A stretch of DNA of 25,358 bases from Gnetum montanum (Eukaryota; Streptophyta; Gnetopsida; Gnetales; Gnetaceae), in the NCBI GenBank assembly GCA_015680685.1, contig MNCI01001898.1, positions 226-25,583 of the forward strand. The letters are read 5' to 3'. Made by a program: the position numbers and the translations under genes. A model generated the notes under the pieces. That model made no database searches. It worked only from the letters and a program-made list of their open reading frames with translations, and was not told where the DNA came from. Positions 21,601 to 25,358 of the stretch are shown here, piece after piece; position 1 is the stretch's first letter, and every line of letters starts with the position of its first letter.

Positions 21601-21874
21601 CTTCCATTTCTTCGATCTCCTCTTCCTTTTCCTTCTCCTTTGATGCCTCGGCCTCCACTTCTGCTTCTGCAAGAGCCTTGCCCTTGCCGGCGCTGATGCT
21701 TCTGGTGCTCCTGCTCCTGCTCCTAGGCATTGGCATTGGCATTGGCGGATAGTGCGGTGGCGGAACCAGTGCCAACATGTCGTCTCCAGCTATGGCTTTG
21801 GCTCTGGCTTTTCCGACATTAAGCTTATCCTTGGCGTTGCTCAGGCACGCCAAAGCGAAGAATCTGCTACCCAT
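3281..21874 (-). CDS. HMA5: HMA5-like copper-transporting P1B-type ATPase, whole gene (six coding blocks)
   Basis: This is a heavy-metal P-type ATPase that pumps monovalent copper across a membrane at the cost of ATP; plant HMA5 proteins work in copper export and detoxification, mainly in roots. Blocks in minus-strand order are 21428-21874, 5937-7334, 5546-5800, about 5247-5356, 5137 to about 4921 with 4729-4899, and 3281-3697. All key motifs are present: two CxxC metal-binding domains plus a degenerate third, TGE, CPC, DKTGT, SEHP, TGDN and GDGIND. The visible codons total about 1,003, and with the parts lost in assembly gaps the protein should be about 1,040 residues, near the usual 1,000. 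Two blocks sit on the plus strand inside N-bounded pieces, which I attribute to assembly error. Splice phase is 0 wherever I can check it. HMA5 is preferred over RAN1/HMA7 because the wording of the domains matches HMA5 throughout, including the CxxC-less third domain. Whether the gene is intact in the plant cannot be settled here, but no internal stop was seen. Confidence 0.9.
3850..4560 (+). mobile_element. LINE (non-LTR retrotransposon) remnant in intron 5, antisense to the host gene
   Basis: Plus-strand frames give the reverse transcriptase piece [20 protein letters not shown] (4011-4070), matching the usual QGCPLSPTLF-FIDEL pattern of LINE polymerases. Further on comes the C-terminal region RMSSHHLPI, stop, [18 protein letters not shown] and [13 protein letters not shown] (about 4273-4405), corresponding to the conserved R-TSSH / GRW--PRE-R-C--C / DE-HFLF-CP end of LINE proteins. 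Middle parts of the polymerase are deleted and stops interrupt it. The insertion fills most of the 991-bp intron. Both key motifs are decayed (ECPL for GCPL, FYPSL for CP), so it is long inactive. Confidence 0.7.
4669..4919. other. assembly joint: flipped 191-bp piece with 59-bp inverted overlap
   Basis: Bases 4669-4727 and 4861-4919 are exact inverted copies, separated by the N at 4728 and a single-copy part of exon 5. This is the pattern left when a short contig that overlaps its neighbour by 59 bp is placed in reverse orientation with a one-base gap. The other side of the piece, at N 4920, has no overlap with its neighbour and lacks about 100 bases of coding sequence. Confidence 0.85.
4729..4899 (+). 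CDS. HMA5: HMA5-like ATPase exon 5, second part (P-domain, TGDN), on the wrong strand in this assembly
   Basis: The plus strand gives 57 codons, [19 protein letters not shown] through [17 protein letters not shown] to [12 protein letters not shown], then CAG followed by donor GTATAACT. TGDN is a conserved P-domain motif for Mg-ATP handling. Single Ns at 4728 and 4920 bound the piece. Its last 59 bases (4861-4919) are the inverted copy of 4669-4727, so the last 13 codons occur twice, once on each strand. In correct orientation it joins exon 6 as [19 protein letters not shown], exactly as in the family. Confidence 0.85.
4921..5137 (-). CDS. HMA5: HMA5-like ATPase exon 5, first part (nucleotide-binding domain)
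   Basis: It gives 72 codons starting [16 protein letters not shown] and ending [10 protein letters not shown] at the N at 4920. The acceptor is AACTTCAG before GCAAATAGC, phase 0. SEHP is the P1B nucleotide-binding histidine-proline signature, and [14 protein letters not shown] with VVVGNTKMM is the glycine-rich fold that holds ATP. In relatives about 33 further residues (ending in a VSDP-like stretch) come before the PEAHVVV part found at 4729; they are absent here, so roughly 100 bases are lost at the N. Confidence 0.9.
5172..5432. other. assembly joint: flipped 186-bp piece with 74-bp inverted overlap
   Basis: Bases 5172-5245 and 5359-5432 are inverted copies of one intron 4 stretch (CTTCAGTATTT side against AAATACTGAAG side), with N at 5246 and N at 5433. 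When the piece 5247-5432 is turned round, exon 4, intron 4 (about 110 bp) and exon 5 line up on one strand. Confidence 0.85.
5247..5356 (+). CDS. HMA5: HMA5-like ATPase exon 4 (DKTGT phosphorylation site), on the wrong strand in this assembly
   Basis: The plus strand gives [20 protein letters not shown] and on through [11 protein letters not shown], 36 codons from 5249, then GAG followed by GTAAAT as donor. The Asp of DKTGT is the residue phosphorylated by ATP in every P-type ATPase. It belongs between exon 3 (minus) and exon 5 (minus), so its orientation is wrong for one transcript. Single N bases at 5246 and 5433 fence the piece, and its last 74 bases (5359-5432) are the inverted copy of 5172-5245. 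Its 5' end is incomplete: the codons for about five residues (VNCIV in relatives) and the acceptor are missing at the N. The exon is real; the orientation is probably an assembly error. Confidence 0.85.
5546..5800 (-). CDS. HMA5: HMA5-like ATPase exon 3 (CPC transport helix)
   Basis: It encodes residues 616-700. The acceptor is TTGCACAG before GTGATTTTATT and the donor is CAAAAA then GTAAGT, an excellent consensus; both are in phase 0. It supplies a helix ([16 protein letters not shown]) and the conserved loop [17 protein letters not shown]. The transport helix follows, with [12 protein letters not shown]; the CPC cysteines (663 and 665) carry copper through the membrane. The end, [15 protein letters not shown], leads in relatives directly to a VNCIVFDKTGT segment, which is found next but on the other strand. 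The short introns on both sides (136 bp upstream, at least 112 bp downstream) contrast with the 14-kb intron 1. Confidence 0.95.
5937..7334 (-). CDS. HMA5: HMA5-like ATPase exon 2 (metal-binding domains 2 and 3, first helices, actuator domain)
   Basis: It encodes residues 150-615 with no stop. The acceptor is CAACAG before GTAGAAACG and the donor is ATG then GTAATT; both splice in phase 0. It completes domain 1, then gives domain 2 with GMTCTSC (cysteines 189 and 192), then a third HMA-like fold without CxxC (about 255-320), typical of plant HMA5. Membrane helices begin near 342 ([20 protein letters not shown]). Further helices cover [39 protein letters not shown] and [16 protein letters not shown]. 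The actuator loop follows, with [14 protein letters not shown]; the TGE (546-548) drives dephosphorylation. An open frame starts at an internal Met at 7283, but the exon clearly extends upstream of it to the acceptor at 7335. Confidence 0.95.
7335..9849. other. intron 1 of the ATPase gene, 3' part
   Basis: This is AT-rich intron sequence next to exon 2. Part near 7340-8170 is less AT-biased and may be unique intron DNA; it contains a small local duplication (ATATGGCGGCGTC / ATATGGCGTCAGC around 8119-8147). From about 8340 to 9840 the frames are broken and no protein family was recognised; its texture suggests old transposon remains. Confidence 0.5.
9850..10140 (-). mobile_element. copia-type LTR remnant (probably solo)
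   Basis: The segment opens TGTTGACAGTAAGC and contains AAGATTTACATGGAAAAACC, then GAAGGGAAACAGCC, then an ACTTTATTC block and CTCTCCTTTAAATAG. This succession is the familiar layout of woody-plant copia LTRs read backwards (ACGTGGAAAACCC - AAGGGAAAAACCAC - TTTATT - TTTAAATAG). On the minus strand it yields a TATA-like CTATTTAAAG (about 10002-10011) and an AATAAA near 9945. The minus-strand 5' edge near 10140 (TGTTGTG) is a guess, and no target duplication was found. Confidence 0.5.
10141..10930. other. intron 1 segment with no feature recognised
   Basis: AT-rich intron DNA with a run of 18 A at about 10580-10597 and no supported frame. A poly(A) run can mark the tail of a retroposed copy, but I could not identify a body for one. 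Confidence 0.5.
10940..11280 (+). mobile_element. 3' end of a plant LINE
   Basis: From 11036 the plus strand reads [20 protein letters not shown] then IGYLIKV, and in the next frames [18 protein letters not shown] and finally the tail GTGAGATAAGGCTAGAATGA. This follows the well-known C-terminal order of plant LINE open frames (RLRWFGHVQRRP - RGRPK-TW - KDL - HVADP) and ends in the characteristic GGGATAAGGCT plus TGATGATG tail. Frameshifts and stops separate the parts. It is a 5'-truncated, decayed copy in the sense opposite to the host gene. Confidence 0.7.
11700..11770 (+). repeat. SINE-like, tRNA-derived piece
   Basis: A textbook RNA polymerase III box B (GGTTCAATTCC at 11741-11751) sits in TGAGGTCATAGGTTCAATTC followed by CACTGGGAAGCACTG, the usual arrangement of plant tRNA-derived SINEs. 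An upstream GGCTTGATAGCCTG could be the decayed anticodon-arm part. Box A is not clear, so a chance match remains possible. Confidence 0.4.
12079..12229. repeat. two-copy tandem duplication of 73-78 bp
   Basis: Units 12079-12151 and 12152-12229 share TTTGGTCCATTT, GCATTATTAGA, TTTTAAAT, AAAAGATGGCTA and AGTGCTTTAGTT, with small insertions and substitutions. It is a diverged local duplication without coding content. Confidence 0.75.
13902..14006 (-). other. short coding-like frame, unknown
   Basis: The minus strand gives 34 codons and a stop: [20 protein letters not shown], then [14 protein letters not shown]. The segment is richer in GC than the surrounding intron and the wording is protein-like, loosely recalling the RP---E-V-EML end of plant receptor kinases. 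An in-frame stop lies just upstream and I cannot assign a family. It may be a pseudogene scrap or chance. Confidence 0.2.
16560..16635. repeat. two-copy 38-bp tandem duplication
   Basis: Units 16560-16597 and 16598-16635 both read GAATATATTAATTACA, then CCACT-AGACCTGTTGGATCT, with two substitutions between them. A third partial GTTGGAC follows. The high identity suggests a recent slippage event. Confidence 0.85.
18000..18870. mobile_element. probable copia-type LTR
   Basis: The block opens TGTTGAGGATTGAGGACTTG, then GAAGGGGGGTTGAATAAG. It continues through GTACGTGGTTCACCAAC and TAGGTACGTCCACACTTGG, an arrangement seen in many plant copia LTRs (ACGTGGTTCGGC ... CCTACGTCCAC). An AATAAA lies on the minus strand near 18141. 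A cluster of AGATGTCT-like words (18445-18640) would sit in U3 if the element is transcribed from the minus strand. The right edge is uncertain and no target duplication was found. The decayed integrase further right could belong to the same minus-strand element. Confidence 0.5.
19480..20300 (-). pseudogene. heavily decayed copia integrase region
   Basis: Minus-strand frames give, in order, [17 protein letters not shown] (compare the C--GK--R--F----LELIH-D region), FFNDYVRL (compare FIDDYSR), [14 protein letters not shown] (compare DNGGEF---EF--FC), [11 protein letters not shown] (compare GI-H--T-P-TPQQNG) and [12 protein letters not shown] (compare RTI-EMAR-MM). The order matches a Ty1/copia integrase core, but nearly every motif is damaged and the frame shifts several times. 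I regard it as an old, dead element. The identification is from motif order only and could be wrong. Confidence 0.4.
20600..21217. other. 5' end of intron 1, no gene seen
   Basis: AT-rich DNA leading up to the exon 1 donor. A few frames, such as one near 20790-20950, look like scraps of old transposon coding sequence but cannot be assigned. A small ATCATCATCATGCATGC stretch lies near 21106-21122. Confidence 0.4.
21428..21874 (-). CDS. HMA5: HMA5-like ATPase exon 1 (N-terminus and first metal-binding domain)
   Basis: It encodes residues 1-149. The start is [10 protein letters not shown], in a good plant context (A at -3, G at +4). A Pro/Met run ([13 protein letters not shown], about 38-50), an Arg-Ser run (51-58) and an acidic Glu/Lys stretch likely to be helical (about 70-96) come before the first HMA domain. 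That domain has a copper-binding CSAC (108-111) within GLKCSAC, where most relatives have GMTCSAC, and [10 protein letters not shown], two residues (GF) longer than the usual RLPGIRDA. Frame phase at the end is 0, ACG then GTTTTC, a weak donor. Joined to exon 2 it reads [17 protein letters not shown], as in the family. The N-terminal low-complexity part rests on short GC-rich DNA repeats and is probably fast-evolving. Confidence 0.85.
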
Positions 21875-22800
21875 GCTTATGCTTAGGATTGTTTCTGCAA
21901 CTACTACTGCTCCTCCTTTCTTCTGTGTATAATGGCGACGGACGACGGCAATAGCAAAAGTAGAAGCAACACGATGAATTCGAAATTCAATTTCAAATTT
22001 TGGCGTCCGAAATTGCGTTGCATCGACTGGGCCAACTTCTTGATATTATAATCCTATGCGCAGCAGCAACAACATCAGCATCATCATATTGTATTGTATA
22101 ATCTAATAATATTCGCAGCAAAATCCAGCGGCAGAAGCAACAGCGGTAATAGGACGGATGAGAACGACGACTAAGATGATGTCGATGAACACGAAAATGA
22201 AAATGAATTAGCAAAGCAAAGCAATGAGTCTTCGTTCGATTTTAAATTTAGGGACCGCCAACCGTCGTTGTTGAGATTGGTATCTACGGCACGTCAGAGA
22301 CAGTCTGGAGCAGCAGCACAGGTGGACAAAAATAGTAAGGGGTCTTGAGTTGCTGTATGAGCAACATTCCTCCAACTGTATCGTCCACACCTCAAACTTG
22401 AGTTGACTATCCTTGCACTTCCTTTGTAATTTGGCCGAGAGTATTCATGAAATAAAAACACCGTTACGTCAGACACCGCCACATGGAAAGATGGAGATTT
22501 TGGCGTTTTTCTGATGGCGCTCTCCACGCTGTTGGGGATAGTCTGGCGGTCGCCAAAGTGGAATTTGCGGTGACTTTCACGAAATGGAAAAAACGGAAAC
22601 TTTTATTGTACTAGCAAATAGCTGCCAACGAAAAGAAAAAGCAAATTTTATTTTTGATGCAGAAAAAATGAAAAAGAAAATTCCATTGTGAACACGGCTA
22701 CGTCAAACATAAACTATGTGTCAGACATCTTGATCCTGTGGACACTAAAACGGAAATAAACAAAAGATAGAAACGGAACGGGAAACTAACTTTCATAAAG
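21875..22800 (-). promoter_or_regulatory. 5' UTR and promoter region of the copper ATPase gene
   Basis: Upstream of the start codon the DNA becomes richer in GC and CpG (about 22100-22600), unlike the AT-rich intron. Three ACGTCA words (TGACGT on the gene strand), the core bound by bZIP/TGA factors, occur at 22291-22296, 22466-22471 and 22700-22705. No clear TATA box could be chosen; AT-rich candidates lie near 22047-22054 and 22092-22110. No in-frame upstream ATG was seen in the 60 bases before the start. A single GTAC core (plant copper-response core) near 22608 is too common to count as evidence. Confidence 0.45.
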
Positions 22801-23023
22801 CATATACAAATTTCTAATTTGGTTTCGGACACCCTTGACTTTATGAAATTTTTAATTTGATTTCAAGTGAACATCATCTTTTTTAAAAGCATACATACAC
22901 ACCGATAATTGAGAATTACGTTTCCAAGGAAGGGCAGGGCATGTGCAGCCGTAAAAGCAGGGCCGACGCCACATGACACATGGTTTGTTACATATTAGTA
23001 AGCTGGAATGATCGAAATAATGT

Positions 23024-23320
23024 ATGCATTATTATTATTATTGTAACATTCTTCGTCCAGCAGGCCACGCACATGGACATGTGCATAGGCACGTTTCAAG
23101 TGCCGCCAGCGCCGCTCACGGGGCTGCTCATGGCTTCCATTCTCGCACCTGCACGCCAGTTTTGCAACCAAGCGCTGCTCCCTTGCTGCAAGGAAAGCAT
23201 TCAGCGTTACACATGAGCTGGGCTGCTGACGATTCAATGCATAGTCAATGTTCAGCATTACAAGCACCATCATGCCTATACATTCTCATCGTAGCATTGT
23301 TTACTTTGAGTGAAAGTTAA
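23024..23320 (+). other. His-rich open frame of unknown status
   Basis: A 98-codon frame lies in a GC-rich island between AT-rich flanks. Its middle part is PAGHAHGHVHRHVSSAASAA then HGAAHGFHSR, a run of spaced histidines that resembles the metal-binding loop of plant ZIP zinc transporters (H-H-H-H and HGHAHG patterns). No transmembrane signature of that family can be aligned with confidence, frames on the other strand are also open, and no splice sites or promoter were identified. It may be a fragment of a metal transporter or a chance frame. Confidence 0.2.
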
Positions 23321-23393
23321 CAAGCTTGTATTCCTTTTGATTTATAGAAGATTTTAATGTATAAAAAGCCTTGACAGAAGCATGCGTTACCTA

Positions 23394-23634
23394 CTAACGC
23401 GTTTTATGCATTAGTTAATGCATAAAAGTGGCCGCTATGCTTACCAATGCATTTTATGGGTTACTTAATGCATGAAAGTGGCCGCTATGCCCACTAATGC
23501 ATTTTATGAGTTAGTTAATGCATGAAAGTGGCCACCACATCGACTAATGTGTTTTTATAAGTTGCTTAACGCATCAAGGTGGTCTCCATATCCACTAACA
23601 TGTTTTTTACACATTGGCATTGGGTCTCTTATGG
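23394..23634. repeat. 50-bp minisatellite, four copies plus a partial
   Basis: Units start at 23394, 23444, 23494, 23544 and 23595 with lengths 50, 50, 50, 51 and a remnant. The shared core is CTAATGCATTTTATGAGTTA, then GTTAATGCATGAAAGTGGCC. In the first unit the stretch 23402-23427 is a 12-base perfect inverted repeat (TTTTATGCATTA and its complement) around a 2-base centre. Divergence grows from left to right. It probably lies in the LTR or U3 of the copia element whose primer-binding-like site is at 23954. Confidence 0.85.
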
Positions 23635-23953
23635 TAACTGATTCCGTAGCCTAAAAATTCATTCTTGATGGGAGAATAAAGGCACCATGAATCACAGGAA
23701 GATTACAATTCCAATCTCTTTCATAGATGCTTAAAAACTGCATAGAGCGTCGTTGCAAAGAGCCCATGTGAAAGAAGAATCAAAACACCAAATTTAATCT
23801 AAGGCATCAATAGCTGAAGGTTAATTCCATTTGCTCAAGAATTGTACATTTCTAGTCATTTATGCATGTGAATTTCTTATGTCATTTGCTTCCGCATTCT
23901 ATACTTTGATTACTTATGCCATCTGGTTTTCTACACAATTTTTTTCTTACATT
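23635..23953 (+). other. putative end of a copia LTR
   Basis: No gene is seen. If the site at 23954 is a primer-binding site, this stretch is the R-U5 part of the element's 5' LTR, ending near TTTCTTACA. The left edge of the LTR was not located. Confidence 0.35.
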
Positions 23954-23967
23954 TGGTATCGAAGTGT
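23954..23967 (+). other. primer-binding-like site for initiator tRNA-Met
   Basis: TTTGGTATCGAAGTGTTAC contains TGGTATCGAAG, close to the TGGTATCAGAGC used by most plant copia and gypsy elements to prime reverse transcription, with a lost A. It follows a CA dinucleotide and precedes a gag N-terminus by about 1.1 kb, a sensible layout. Confidence 0.45.
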
Positions 23968-25077
23968 TACATCTCTGTCTTGATGCGATTTTCAATGATG
24001 GTGCAATTTAGAAATAATGTTTTTTTAAAAAAAATATTTCTACACTTTGTAGTTTGAGGAAGACCACTTACTCTTGGTTTCTGCCTAGTGAAAGAGATTT
24101 CACTCTCACATTTTATTGCATTCTTGTGCATTGTAGAACTAGAAAATAGAAACCATTACTGCTATGGCAATGAGGATACTTTCTTTGGTTGTTTTGGAGA
24201 GTTGGTTTGGTTGTGTTGTCTGCAATTTTTCTTTGTGCAACAATCTACTGCCTGCATCGTTGGCCTGCAATAGTTGTCATTATGAAAATGTTTTCAAAGG
24301 TTGAGCATGATTTGGTTTAACTTGAGCGATCTTAAGGCTAACAGATGTTTATTCCCTCTGCACATAGCTGGATTGTGTGAATTATGTATGTGCTTTTTCC
24401 ATTCCAGCTTGTGTATCCCGCATTCATCATTGTTATTATGATTTCTGATGTTTTTTCATGTCAGCCAATGAATTAGCATCATTCTATAGGGTTTCTTTTG
24501 GCACGTTGGCCTCCACTTGGGCACCTTGGGCTAGAATAATTGAATGAATTATGTTTATATCATGTTGAATTTTGTAATTTATCAATTTTATGATATTTCT
24601 GTATATGTATGCATCATTTTTTGCATATGAATTATAACAAGTGATCTATATAATTTTGTATGATTAGAGAGTAGCCACAACATCTTTAATGATGCAAAAT
24701 TATGTACTAAGAGCTTTTGGATCACATATGATACACAACATTAAAAATTGTGATTAATTATATGTAATATGATAAAATTTATCCCACGATATTTTTTTAT
24801 TGTATTTAATATGATTAAGATGATATGTTAAATTATTATTCTTAATTTACCCACAAGGATTAAGAAAAGGAATATAATTTAACAGTTTTATCGTAAGGAT
24901 ATAGGAATCTGTTTGAATTAAAATTTAGCCCACAAGCAATTTTATATCATTTGATTCATGTTTTTCATGATTTACATTGGTAAACATGTCTTATGGTATT
25001 TTAACCTCAAATTTAGTGACATAAGCATTTTTGATTATGCAGTTATACAACATGTAAGCTACTCTGATTTTAAATGT
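23968..25077 (+). other. leader region of the copia element
   Basis: AT-rich DNA between the putative primer-binding site and the gag start, with no supported gene. A small frame (24088-24273) is not recognised. It is longer than a usual copia leader, so insertions or decay are likely. Confidence 0.35.
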
Positions 25078-25146
25078 GACATTCCTGAATTAAAGGGTGA
25101 GAATTATAAGGTGTGGAAGGAGACAACTTTTCTTCATTTAGGCTAG
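25078..25146 (+). pseudogene. copia gag N-terminus, cut by an LTR insertion
   Basis: The frame reads DIPELKGENYKVWKETTFLH then LG, followed by a stop. This is the N-terminal signature of Ty1/copia gag (L-G-NY--W----L-HLGW). In intact elements a Trp follows HLG; here GGC is followed by TAG and immediately by the TGATGAG LTR. The gag is therefore truncated at about 22 recognisable residues. The start codon is uncertain; an upstream Met at 24958 is in frame. Confidence 0.7.
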
Positions 25147-25358
25147 TGATGAGACGCGACATGCACTGGGCCGCGATATCGCATCCCATGCGATATCGCG
25201 TACGCGGTATCGCGTCTTCTCCTGCGACATCGCGTACGCGATATCGCGTCCCACCGCCATATCTATAAATAAGAGGCGGCACTTCCTTCATTTCCCAATC
25301 CTGGCTAGAAGTAGCGAAGCTCTGGCAGATTGATCACTCCAGAGTTAGAATTTTTCCC
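25147..25358 (+). mobile_element. LTR (partial) of a TGATGAG-family retrotransposon, right end
   Basis: It starts TGATGAGACGCGACATGC and runs out of the window. U3 carries three CGATATCGC-type blocks and two near-perfect 20-bp palindromes (25192-25211 and 25226-25245, each one mismatch from GATATCGCGTACGCGATATC). A TATAAATA box sits at 25264-25271, so transcription should begin about 30 bases further on. Most CpGs are intact, suggesting a younger copy than the one at 1-238. The element's body lies outside the window. Confidence 0.8.

Noticed and set aside
21516-21752. Plus-strand Ser/Ala/Leu-rich frames opposite exon 1
   Set aside because: They are shadows of repeats in the ATPase exon on the other strand.
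22608-22611. Copper-response GTAC core upstream of the pump
   Set aside because: A four-base palindrome is expected by chance about every 256 bases, and no cluster is present.
1-25358. CRISPR-like or prokaryotic system suggested by repeats
   Set aside because: Repeats are LTR, minisatellite or local duplications; the host gene is a spliced plant gene.

Overview
This window is nuclear DNA from a seed plant with a large, transposon-rich genome. The grounds are spliceosomal introns (one about 14.1 kb), a plant-type copper ATPase, plant LTR retrotransposons and LINEs, and AT-rich, decayed intergenic DNA. A gymnosperm would fit the long intron and repeat types, but that is inference. It looks like one whole contig that stops inside a repeat at both ends.

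The only clear host gene is a heavy-metal P1B-type ATPase of the HMA5 copper-exporter group, on the minus strand from 21874 (start) to 3281 (stop). Six coding blocks are visible: exon 1 (21428-21874, first metal-binding domain), exon 2 (5937-7334, second and third metal-binding domains, first membrane helices, actuator domain), exon 3 (5546-5800, CPC helix), exon 4 (around 5247-5356, DKTGT phosphorylation site), exon 5 (4921-5137 plus 4729-4899, nucleotide-binding domain) and exon 6 (3281-3697, GDGIND hinge and last helices). Exon 4 and the second half of exon 5 lie on the PLUS strand, inside two pieces of about 190 bp fenced by single N bases (4728, 4920, 5246, 5433). Each piece repeats its neighbour in inverted orientation for 59 or 74 bases. 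This is best read as an assembly error that flips two pieces, not as biology. About 33 codons of exon 5 and the first bases of exon 4 are missing.

Intron 1 (7335-21427) holds decayed transposons: a copia-type LTR near 9850-10140, the 3' end of a LINE at about 10940-11280, a SINE-like tRNA-derived piece near 11720, an LTR-like block from 18000, and a decayed copia integrase on the minus strand near 19480-20300. Intron 5 carries an antisense LINE remnant (about 3850-4560). Upstream of the gene are a GC-richer promoter region with three ACGTCA motifs, a His-rich open frame of unknown status, a 50-bp minisatellite and the start of a copia element (primer-binding-like site and gag N-terminus).

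At both ends the contig runs into the same LTR family (TGATGAGACGCG terminus, TATAAATA box, arrays of 20-bp GATATC/CGCGTACGCG palindromes), in opposite orientations. At each end the LTR interrupts a copia gag-like sequence, so younger elements have inserted into older ones. I see no rRNA, intact tRNA, CRISPR or bacterial-type feature, and no new multi-gene system.
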